The position numbers and the translations under genes were made by a program. DNA of 7,871 nt from a bacterium. Its GTDB lineage: Bacteria; Omnitrophota; Gorgyraeia; Gygaellales; Profunditerraquicolaceae. The notes under the pieces are model-generated. The model saw only the letters and a list, made by a program, of their open reading frames with translations. It ran no database searches and was not told the origin of the DNA. The stretch is from NCBI GenBank assembly GCA_004298075.1, contig SCRK01000155.1:1-7871 (forward strand), in the 5' to 3' direction. Positions 1-5,169 of the stretch are shown one piece after another. Positions within the stretch are counted from its first letter, which is position 1. Each line of letters opens with the position of its first letter.

Positions 1-315
1 GCCTCCAGGCATGACCGGGTCTTGGCTTTTACCAGCCACCTGCCGCATACGATAGCCTTTTCTTTAATAGGCAGCGTACCGGATAAATTCTTAAAGATAA
101 GTTCCGGCGGCCTGGCGGATACTACGCGCATTGCCGGATCTGACGAACTTCTTTGGAGCCAGATATTCCTAAGCAACCGCAAGAATCTCCTAGCTTCAAT
201 TTCTTCCTTCCAAACAAAGCTTTCCGCATTTAAGTCTGCCTTAGCGAATAAGGACGCCAAACGCTTAATAAAAATACTGGCCGCGGCAAGAAAAAAACGT
301 GAGCAATTAAAATGA
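1..315 (+). CDS. tyrA: Prephenate dehydrogenase, C-terminal part (5' end outside window)
   Basis: The frame is open from base 1 (it reads ASRHDRVLAFTSHLPH...) to a TGA at 313-315, giving 104 residues of a protein that begins upstream; the family is usually about 280-300 residues, so roughly the last third is visible. TyrA oxidatively decarboxylates prephenate to 4-hydroxyphenylpyruvate with NAD(P)+, on the route to tyrosine in the cytosol. Visible signatures are HDR followed by the TSHLPH motif (residues 12-17 of the fragment), whose histidine lies at the substrate site in characterised relatives. Next comes GGLADTTRIAGSDELLW, the conserved block whose arginine contacts prephenate. The lysine-rich helical tail fits the C-terminal dimerisation domain. 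The stop codon overlaps the cmk start as ATGA, so the two genes are probably co-transcribed and translationally coupled. In many bacteria aroA sits between tyrA and cmk; here it does not. No odd residues were seen. Confidence 0.9.
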   Translation, partial: ASRHDRVLAFTSHLPHTIAFSLIGSVPDKFLKISSGGLADTTRIAGSDELLWSQIFLSNRKNLLASISSFQTKLSAFKSALANKDAKRLIKILAAARKKREQLK

Positions 316-965
316 TCATAGCTGTTGACGGCCCATCTGGGGCGGGTAAAAGCACGGTAGCCAGGATATTGGCTAAAAAACTGGGGTTCCTTTATATTGA
401 TACCGGCGCTATGTACCGGGCATTGACTTTAAAGGCCCTGGAAAATAAAATACCCGCCGGCGATGAAAAGCGGATCAATGAACTGGCAGCGGGTGTAAGG
501 ATCGATCTGCGCAATAATTGCGATGGTAGTTTAAGCGTTATTCTTGACGGCCGGGATGTGTCCCTGGATATACGCCAGGCGCGGATCACCCGTTTTGTTT
601 CGGATGTGGCTAAGATAAAAGAGGTGCGGGAGATCATGGTAAGGATGCAAAGAGAACTGGGGCAGAAAAAAGATTGTGTTTTAGACGGCAGGGATATCGG
701 AACGGTAGTTTTTCCGGACGCGCAAAAGAAGTTCTTTATTGATGCCGCGCCCCAGGTGAGGGTCCAGAGGCGTTTCAAGGAGTTAAAGGGCTTAGGCCAG
801 GATATCACCCTCAGCGATGTGGAGAAGGATCTATCCAACCGGGACAAAATAGATTCTACCCGTCAGATCTCTCCTTTACGCAGGGCTGAAGATGCTATTT
901 ATATTGATACAAGCGACCTCTCCATAGAGCAGGTAGTAGATAAGATGCTTGGGTTTATAAGATAG
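312..965 (+). CDS. cmk: Cytidylate kinase (CMP/dCMP kinase)
   Basis: This 217-residue protein matches the usual length of bacterial Cmk, which transfers phosphate from ATP to CMP or dCMP in the cytosol. That step recycles the CMP released by phospholipid synthesis and RNA turnover. The P-loop GPSGAGKST is at residues 7-15 and DTGAMYR at 30-36. A DGRDVS segment lies near residue 80, and DGRDIGTVVFPDA starts at residue 125, a hallmark of the family. NRDKIDSTRQISPL begins at residue 176, followed by the A-DA-x-IDTS ending typical of Cmk. The ATG at 312 lies inside the tyrA stop (ATGA overlap) and gives an N-terminus (MIIAVDGPSG) exactly as expected, so this start is well supported. There is no strong ribosome binding site, which fits coupling to tyrA. 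The stop at 963-965 directly abuts the lepA start. The CMP-recycling role fits the phospholipid genes further along the same unit. Confidence 0.97.
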   Translation: MIIAVDGPSGAGKSTVARILAKKLGFLYIDTGAMYRALTLKALENKIPAGDEKRINELAAGVRIDLRNNCDGSLSVILDGRDVSLDIRQARITRFVSDVAKIKEVREIMVRMQRELGQKKDCVLDGRDIGTVVFPDAQKKFFIDAAPQVRVQRRFKELKGLGQDITLSDVEKDLSNRDKIDSTRQISPLRRAEDAIYIDTSDLSIEQVVDKMLGFIR

Positions 966-2765
966 ATGGATAAAGCATTGATCAGGAATTTTTCAATTAT
1001 CGCCCATATTGACCATGGTAAATCCACCCTGGCTGACCGCATATTGGAGGTAACCGGCGCGGTTGATATACGCCATAAGGGGGATCAACTGCTTGATGAT
1101 ATGGATCTGGAGAAGGAGCGCGGCATTACCATCAAGGCCTCAATGGTCAGGCTGAATTATTTTTCCAGGAAATTCAACAAGGAATATATCTTAAACCTGA
1201 TCGATACCCCCGGCCACGTGGATTTTACTTACGAGGTCTCTAAATCGCTGGCTGCCTGTGAAGGGGCGGTGCTGGTAGTTGACGCCGGCCAGGGCATCGA
1301 AGCCCAGACCGTGGCGAATTATTACCTGGCCATGGAAAATAACCTCCAGGTTATCCCGGTGATCAATAAGATCGATCTTATTTCCGCCGATATCGAGCGG
1401 GTTAAAAAACAGGTAGTTAGTGTCCTGGGTTTTAAAGATGAGGAGATCATCCTGGCTTCGGCAAAAGAGGGCAAAGGGATAATCGAGATCCTGGATAAGA
1501 TCGTCGAGACCATTCCTCCTCCAAGCGGTGAGATTGGAAATCCGCTTAAGGCGCTTATTTTTGATTGCCGCTTTGACGCTTTTAAAGGGGTGGTTGTTTT
1601 CGTCAAGGTCATTGACGGAGAGATCAACCTTAAAACAGGGCTTAAGATGTTCCACACCGGGAAAATTTACAAAATCGAGGAGCTGGGTGTTTTTAAGGAC
1701 CTGAAATATTCAAACGCAGATTCTCTGACTTGTGGAGAGGTTGGTTATTTTACGGCGAACATGCGTGACCCGCGGGAAGTGGTTATAGGGGACACGATGA
1801 CGGATGTCAAGAACCCCTGCGAGGAGGCCCTGTCTGGTTACCGTAAGCTCAAGCCTTTGGTATTTTGCGGTATCTATCCGGTTAACCCCGCGGATTTCCC
1901 GGAGCTACGCGACGCCATGGATAAATTGAAGCTATCCGACGCTTCCTTTGTTTTTGAGCCGGAGAACTCGCAGTCGTTAGGCACGGGCTTTCGCTGCGGG
2001 TTTTTGGGGCTTTTGCACATGGAGATCGTCCAGGAGCGGCTGGAACGGGAGTATAACCTGAACCTTATCCTTACCGTGCCCAATGTCGTTTACCGCGTAA
2101 AGACCAAGGAGGGAGGGCTCATTGAGGTGGATACTCCCGCCAAGCTTCCCGGCTCCCAGGATATAGATGAGGCGCAGGAACCATATGCAAGTTTGTTGAT
2201 GATCGTGCCGGTGGATTCTATCGAGGCGGTCTGCGATTTTACCAAATCCCGCAGAGGGGTATTTGTATCAAATGAATATTTAAGCGAGGATCGCGTGAAG
2301 GTAGTATTCCAGATCCCGCTTTCCGAGATCATCGTGGATTTCTATGACCGGATCAAATCCATTACCCGCGGGTATGGTTCATTGGATTATGAGTTCAAGG
2401 AATATGTGCCGACAAAATTGGTGAAACTTGATATAATGCTTAATGGTCAGATCTGTGATGCTTTCTCCTCCCTGATGTTCAAGGAAAAGGCGATGTCCCG
2501 GGCGCATCTTTTAGTCGGTAAATTAAAGGAGTTGATCCCAAGGCAGCTTTTCGAGGTGGCTATCCAGGCGGCGGTAGGAAGCCAGATCCTGGCCTCCGAG
2601 AAGGTCCGTCCGGTAGGCAAACATGCTACGAGTAAATGCTCCGGCGGAGATATTACGCGCAAGCGTAAACTCTGGGATATTCAGAAAAAAGGCAAGAAGA
2701 GATTAAAGCAGTTCGGTAAAGTGGAGATACCGCAGGAGGCGTTCCTGGAGGTATTAAAAATATGA
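966..2765 (+). CDS. lepA: Elongation factor 4 (LepA), ribosome-associated GTPase
   Basis: At 599 residues this is the standard length of LepA/EF4, a translational GTPase that acts on the ribosome and is reported to influence translocation, initiation and subunit assembly. The G1 motif AHIDHGKST is at residues 13-21, the switch I block RGITIK at 52-57, G3 DTPGHVDF starting at D80 (with the catalytic-type histidine H84), and G4 NKID at 134-137. The EF-G-like domains follow, and the LepA-specific C-terminal domain ends in GGDITRKRKLWDIQKKGKKRLKQ (from residue 560) and VEIPQEAFLEVLK. The ATG directly follows the cmk stop with no spacer and no clear Shine-Dalgarno site, suggesting coupled translation. 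Its TGA overlaps the lepB ATG. The lepA-lepB order is widespread in bacteria, including E. coli. All motifs look intact. Confidence 0.98.
   Translation: MDKALIRNFSIIAHIDHGKSTLADRILEVTGAVDIRHKGDQLLDDMDLEKERGITIKASMVRLNYFSRKFNKEYILNLIDTPGHVDFTYEVSKSLAACEGAVLVVDAGQGIEAQTVANYYLAMENNLQVIPVINKIDLISADIERVKKQVVSVLGFKDEEIILASAKEGKGIIEILDKIVETIPPPSGEIGNPLKALIFDCRFDAFKGVVVFVKVIDGEINLKTGLKMFHTGKIYKIEELGVFKDLKYSNADSLTCGEVGYFTANMRDPREVVIGDTMTDVKNPCEEALSGYRKLKPLVFCGIYPVNPADFPELRDAMDKLKLSDASFVFEPENSQSLGTGFRCGFLGLLHMEIVQERLEREYNLNLILTVPNVVYRVKTKEGGLIEVDTPAKLPGSQDIDEAQEPYASLLMIVPVDSIEAVCDFTKSRRGVFVSNEYLSEDRVKVVFQIPLSEIIVDFYDRIKSITRGYGSLDYEFKEYVPTKLVKLDIMLNGQICDAFSSLMFKEKAMSRAHLLVGKLKELIPRQLFEVAIQAAVGSQILASEKVRPVGKHATSKCSGGDITRKRKLWDIQKKGKKRLKQFGKVEIPQEAFLEVLKI
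2747..2752 (+). promoter_or_regulatory. Ribosome binding site of lepB
   Basis: GGAGGT ends nine bases before the ATG at 2762, inside the last codons of lepA. It is the clearest Shine-Dalgarno site in the operon and fixes the lepB start at the ATGA overlap. Confidence 0.8.
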
Positions 2766-3337
2766 GTTTAAAAAAGAAATCAGTATTAAGAGACTGGGTA
2801 GAATCGATCATAGTCGCTTTTCTTTTGGCTATGGTCATCCGCGCTTTTGTGATCCAGGCCTTTAAGATCCCATCAGGATCAATGCGCATGACTTTACTGG
2901 AGGGCGATCTTATACTGGTGAATAAATTTATTTATGGGGCAAAGGTGCCTTTTACGAAGTTACAACTTCCAGCGGTGCGGGGCCCAAAGAGAGGGGATGT
3001 GGTTGTTTTTATTTACCCCGAAGACAGGAAAAAAGATTTCATTAAGAGGTTGGTCGGACTTCCCGGGGAAACGGTTGAGATAAAAGGGGGCTCGATCTAC
3101 ATAAATGGAAAACCGGCGCAGGAGCCGATCTTTAACCGGATCTATTATTACAACGTGGGGGAATTCGGAGCTGAAGGCCAAAAGATCACCGTGCCTAAGG
3201 ACAGTTATTTTGTTTTAGGGGATAACTCCGCCTCATCCAGGGACAGCCGGTATTGGGGATTTGTTCCGAAAGAGAACCTGCTGGGCGAAGCTTTAATAAT
3301 TTACTGGCCGCCGCTCCGCGTAAGACTGATCAAATGA
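2762..3337 (+). CDS. lepB: Signal peptidase I
   Basis: This 191-residue type I signal peptidase cleaves signal peptides from exported proteins at the outer face of the inner membrane. After a basic start (MSLKKK) there is one membrane segment at about residues 13-34. Then comes the box B motif IPSGSM with nucleophile Ser40, and the general-base lysine Lys95 in IKRLVGLPGE. Box E, LGDNSASSRDSRYWGFV, is at 152-168. The length matches short single-span enzymes rather than the larger E. coli form. The residues after the nucleophile read SMRMTLLEGD, where most relatives have SMxPTLxxGD, so the usual proline is replaced. The catalytic dyad is intact, so the enzyme is probably active. The start is set by the ATGA overlap with lepA and a GGAGGT site. 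The stop overlaps pgsA in the same way. A predicted substrate, an exported protein with an AFA cleavage site, is encoded at 5170. Confidence 0.96.
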   Translation: MSLKKKSVLRDWVESIIVAFLLAMVIRAFVIQAFKIPSGSMRMTLLEGDLILVNKFIYGAKVPFTKLQLPAVRGPKRGDVVVFIYPEDRKKDFIKRLVGLPGETVEIKGGSIYINGKPAQEPIFNRIYYYNVGEFGAEGQKITVPKDSYFVLGDNSASSRDSRYWGFVPKENLLGEALIIYWPPLRVRLIK

Positions 3338-3897
3338 ATATAGCCAATAAAATATCTACATTCCGGATCCTGAGCGTGCCTTTTTTTGTCGCCTGCCTGC
3401 TTTACTATACCCCGGAAAGGCAATTTCTGAGGATCCTGGCGTTAGTCATATTCCTGCTTGGGGTTATTTCAGACGGCTTAGACGGCTTTGTGGCCAGAAA
3501 GGCAAAACTGCAGTCAAAAGCCGGATTGGTGCTGGATCCGCTTGGCGACAAGCTCTTGCTGATGAGCGCTTTTATATTCTTATCACCGATCAGCAAATTG
3601 GCGGTAAAATTCCCGCTCTGGTTTACTTTCATTGTAATATCCAGAGATGCGATCATTATCCTGGGCGCGGTGGTTATCTACCTGGTTAAACAGGACCTGA
3701 ATGTTCATCCCACGAAATGGGGCAAACTTACCACCACCTTCCAGATGCTTTCTGTTGTATGCGTTTTAACGCAATGGAAATTCACCGCCTTCCTCTGGTG
3801 GATAGCGGTAATTTTTACCGTAATCTCCGGTATTGATTACGTAATGAGGGGGTTTAAAATACTATATGCTTTGGACAGTCACCGCGTTACTAGCTAG
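3334..3897 (+). CDS. pgsA: CDP-alcohol phosphatidyltransferase, probably phosphatidylglycerophosphate synthase
   Basis: This 187-residue integral membrane enzyme carries the full CDP-alcohol phosphotransferase signature: D47-xx-D50-G51-xx-A54-R55, eight residues, then G64-xxx-D68-xxx-D72, which binds the metal and CDP-diacylglycerol. PgsA joins CDP-diacylglycerol and glycerol-3-phosphate, releasing CMP, the first step to phosphatidylglycerol and cardiolipin. The N-terminus NIANKISTFRILSVPFF matches the NxPNxLTxxRxxxxPxF pattern usual for PgsA, and several hydrophobic segments follow. The frame is open further upstream inside lepB. I chose the ATG at 3334 because it gives this N-terminus and an ATGA overlap with the lepB stop; no strong ribosome binding site is visible, so coupling is likely. 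It overlaps plsY by 32 bases. Other family members such as phosphatidylserine synthase or archaetidyl-type transferases are less likely given the size, the N-terminus and the neighbouring plsY, but substrate choice is inferred. Confidence 0.88.
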   Translation: MNIANKISTFRILSVPFFVACLLYYTPERQFLRILALVIFLLGVISDGLDGFVARKAKLQSKAGLVLDPLGDKLLLMSAFIFLSPISKLAVKFPLWFTFIVISRDAIIILGAVVIYLVKQDLNVHPTKWGKLTTTFQMLSVVCVLTQWKFTAFLWWIAVIFTVISGIDYVMRGFKILYALDSHRVTS

Positions 3898-4495
3898 CTA
3901 TCTGCTTGGAAGTCTGCCTACTGCTTATATTTTTGGAAAGGTTTTAAAAGGCATTGACATCCGTACGGTCGGCTCGGGAAATGTCGGGGCAACCAATGCC
4001 ATGCGCGTTTTAGGCAAGGGGCCGGGGATTACGGTATTGCTCTTGGATATCCTTAAAGGTTTTGTCGCAGTTGTCTTGTTAGGGAGCTATTTCAGCGCTA
4101 AACCAGTTTTATGGCAGGAACAAAACTTATGTATTATCATTGGGTTATGTTGTATTTGCGGCCATAACTGGACAATTTTCTTACGCTTTAAAGGGGGCAA
4201 GGGCATCGCTACTTCTTTCGGCGTATTGCTTGGACTTGCATTAAAGATAGAAGGGTTGGGTATCGTGATCGGCATATTAATAGTAACCTGGTTGTTTGTC
4301 TTTGTTACCTGGAGAATTGTTTCCTTAGCTTCAATTATCGCCGCTATATTCCTGCCGGTGGCATGCTTCTTCTTCAAGCAACCGCCGCTTCTGCTTCTAG
4401 TCAGCATAATACTCTGCGTTTTTGTGATCATCCGCCATAAGAATAATCTGGCCAGGCTCTTCAAAGGCCAGGAAGATAGGCTTCGTTTTAAGTAA
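3866..4495 (+). CDS. plsY: Glycerol-3-phosphate acyltransferase PlsY
   Basis: This 209-residue membrane protein fits the family (about 200 residues). PlsY transfers an acyl group from acyl-phosphate to glycerol-3-phosphate to make lysophosphatidic acid, the entry to bacterial phospholipid synthesis; its usual partner PlsX is not in the window. The three conserved motifs are present: VGSGNVGATNAMR (35-47), GHNWTIFLRFKGGKGIATSFG (from residue 99) and RHKNNLARLFKG (from residue 190). The rest is strongly hydrophobic with several membrane spans. The start ATG lies 32 bases inside the pgsA end and gives the expected N-terminal helix (LLASYLLGSLPTAYIFGK). A GAGGGGG run at 3846-3852 could serve as the ribosome binding site, although its 13-base spacing is long. 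It is the last gene of the unit, followed by an intrinsic terminator, and pairs naturally with pgsA. Confidence 0.96.
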   Translation: MLWTVTALLASYLLGSLPTAYIFGKVLKGIDIRTVGSGNVGATNAMRVLGKGPGITVLLLDILKGFVAVVLLGSYFSAKPVLWQEQNLCIIIGLCCICGHNWTIFLRFKGGKGIATSFGVLLGLALKIEGLGIVIGILIVTWLFVFVTWRIVSLASIIAAIFLPVACFFFKQPPLLLLVSIILCVFVIIRHKNNLARLFKGQEDRLRFK

Positions 4496-4542
4496 CCCAT
4501 TTAAATAAAGCCCGTCGGAATAAAAGCAAACGCTTTCCTTTT

Positions 4543-4574
4543 AAGGCCAAATGCTATTGATTTGGCCTTTTTTT
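4543..4574 (+). terminator. Intrinsic terminator of the tyrA-plsY operon
   Basis: A perfect 10-bp stem (AAGGCCAAAT at 4543-4552 with ATTTGGCCTT at 4560-4569) with a 7-base loop (GCTATTG) is followed directly by a T run to 4574. It lies 47 bases after the plsY stop. The other strand lacks a T run after the stem, so it acts only on forward transcription. Confidence 0.92.
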
Positions 4575-4576
4575 GG

Positions 4577-4603
4577 TTGCATACTTTGGTTGAACTTAAT
4601 AAT
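4577..4603 (+). promoter_or_regulatory. Possible weak promoter for the 113-aa gene
   Basis: TTGCAT at 4577-4582 and AATAAT at 4598-4603 with a 15-base spacer resemble sigma-70 -35 and -10 elements, placed right after the operon terminator and 28 bases before the next start codon. The short spacer and imperfect boxes make this a weak call. A promoter somewhere here is likely because the terminator isolates the next gene. Confidence 0.3.
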
Positions 4604-4617
4604 GCCCCACCAGCCAC

Positions 4618-4625
4618 GAAGGGGG
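4618..4625 (+). promoter_or_regulatory. Ribosome binding site of the 113-aa gene
   Basis: GAAGGGGG ends six bases before the ATG at 4632, a good Shine-Dalgarno position. It supports real translation of the otherwise unrecognised small gene. A CCCC run at 4605-4608 could pair with it through a 4-bp stem, which is only weakly suggestive of control. Confidence 0.65.
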
Positions 4626-4631
4626 ATTTAA

Positions 4632-4973
4632 ATGCGCGACCTGCTTTATAAAAACCTGACCTCCGCCGACAGAAGCCGCAGGGTGATCGCCAGCTCTGAG
4701 ACTGCTGATAAAGAAGGTGTCCATAGCGTGGTACGCAGGCATTTTGCCTGCCTGGTCAAGCAGGTTGAAAGCGACAGTGTTTTTAAACCGGAACCTTATC
4801 TTTATGTCTTGAAGGAGAGGAACACAAAGCTAAAGCGGGAGCATTTCTTCTGCAAGATCAAAGGAAGCATCCTGGCGGTAAATAAGGGGAAGTTATTCCT
4901 TATCCTTTTTGTGCATACCCTGAATATTGAACTCACCGCGACCGACAACAAACTAAGCGAGCAGGCCCGCTGA
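4632..4973 (+). CDS. Small hypothetical protein, 113 aa, function unknown
   Basis: I do not recognise this protein. It is a short, basic product with no signal peptide at its start and no confident membrane helix. A hydrophobic stretch near residues 91-104 (KLFLILFVHTLNIE) looks more like beta strand or a buried core than an anchor. The N-terminal half (RDLLYKNLTSADRSRRVIASSETADKEGVHSVVRRHFACLV) is charged and probably helical. The second half (PYLYVLKERNTKLKREHFFCKIKGSILAVNKGKLFLILF) alternates basic and hydrophobic residues as in a small beta fold. There are two cysteines, in HFACLV and HFFCKI, each preceded by a histidine within four residues, but no clear metal-site spacing. It stands alone between a terminator and the next promoter. 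The good ribosome binding site, the isolated position and similar codon use argue that it is a real gene. A nucleic-acid-binding or signalling adaptor role would be a guess. Confidence 0.7.
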   Translation: MRDLLYKNLTSADRSRRVIASSETADKEGVHSVVRRHFACLVKQVESDSVFKPEPYLYVLKERNTKLKREHFFCKIKGSILAVNKGKLFLILFVHTLNIELTATDNKLSEQAR

Positions 4974-5001
4974 TCAAACCCTCAAAAACAGCAGTTTTCC
5001 C

Positions 5002-5029
5002 TTGACAAACCTGGTGAATATGGTAAATT
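5002..5029 (+). promoter_or_regulatory. Strong sigma-70-type promoter with extended -10
   Basis: A perfect -35 box TTGACA (5002-5007) is followed after 16 bases by TAAATT (5024-5029). TGG directly in front of the latter gives the TGn of an extended -10. Transcription would start near 5036, about 134 bases before the start codon at 5170, leaving a long structured leader. Confidence 0.75.
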
Positions 5030-5035
5030 TATTTA

Positions 5036-5137
5036 GAATTAAGATGATCCGTTAACCTTGGTTATGGGGGTAACTAAGGCTGCCATGTTCAATTTTAATC
5101 CGGATTGACTTTAAAGGGTCGATGCCGGATTTTTTTT
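5036..5137 (+). promoter_or_regulatory. Structured leader, candidate riboswitch or attenuator
   Basis: The leader contains a 9-bp hairpin, CCTTGGTTA (5056-5064) with TAACTAAGG (5071-5079), one G-U pair and a G-rich loop TGGGGG. An intrinsic terminator at 5097-5137 follows. Bases 5045-5051 (ending in ATCCG) can pair with 5101-5107 (starting CGGAT), enclosing the hairpin and using the 5' arm of the terminator. The two folds exclude each other, as expected for an anti-terminator switch. I cannot match it to a known riboswitch class by eye. It could instead be a short terminated non-coding RNA. The pairings are seen directly; the regulatory role is inferred. Confidence 0.5.
5097..5137 (+). terminator. 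Intrinsic terminator inside the leader, before the gene at 5170
   Basis: AATCCGG (5097-5103) pairs with CCGGATT (5125-5131), and ATTGAC (5104-5109) pairs with GTCGAT (5118-5123) with one G-U pair. One base, G5124, is bulged and the loop is TTTAAAGG. The stem runs straight into eight Ts (5130-5137). It lies between promoter and gene, so it would either abort transcripts conditionally or end a short RNA. Confidence 0.8.
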
Positions 5138-5145
5138 AAATAAAC

Positions 5146-5155
5146 AGGAAAAGGG
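5146..5155 (+). promoter_or_regulatory. Likely ribosome binding site of the outer-membrane protein gene
   Basis: The purine-rich AGGAAAAGGG lies 14 bases before the ATG at 5170, longer than the usual 5-9. An in-frame TAA at 5158-5160 rules out an earlier start. The next in-frame ATG (5206) would remove the positive n-region of the signal peptide, so 5170 is preferred despite the spacing. Confidence 0.45.
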
Positions 5156-5169
5156 AATAAATAAGCGTT

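Noticed and set aside
392..847. Reverse-strand frame of 151 codons across cmk
   Set aside because: It lies entirely over a clearly identified forward cytidylate kinase gene, and its translation is Ser/Arg-rich with no recognisable domain, as expected of an antisense shadow.
1191..1657. Two reverse-strand frames of 111 and 154 codons across lepA
   Set aside because: Both sit opposite highly conserved LepA GTPase sequence, overlap one another in different frames, and show no known motif.
3253..3333. Longer pgsA start inside lepB
   Set aside because: The frame is open here, but an 81-base overlap with lepB would add 27 residues unlike any PgsA N-terminus. The ATG at 3334 gives the family-typical start and an ATGA junction.
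4087..4500. Reverse-strand frame of 137 codons across plsY
   Set aside because: Antisense to a well-supported PlsY gene with all three family motifs; no motif or ribosome binding site on the reverse strand.
4522..4536. AAAGC/GCTTT hairpin in front of the operon terminator
   Set aside because: Five pairs with a 4-base loop and no T run; the adjacent 10-bp stem with a T tract fully accounts for termination.
4984..4998. AAAAC/GTTTT hairpin as a terminator of the 113-aa gene
   Set aside because: Only a five-pair, almost pure A-T stem with no following T run, so it is too weak to call.
5105..5133. TTGACT inside the leader as a second -35 box
   Set aside because: It is part of the terminator stem, and nothing resembling a -10 box lies at the right distance (GATTTT only).
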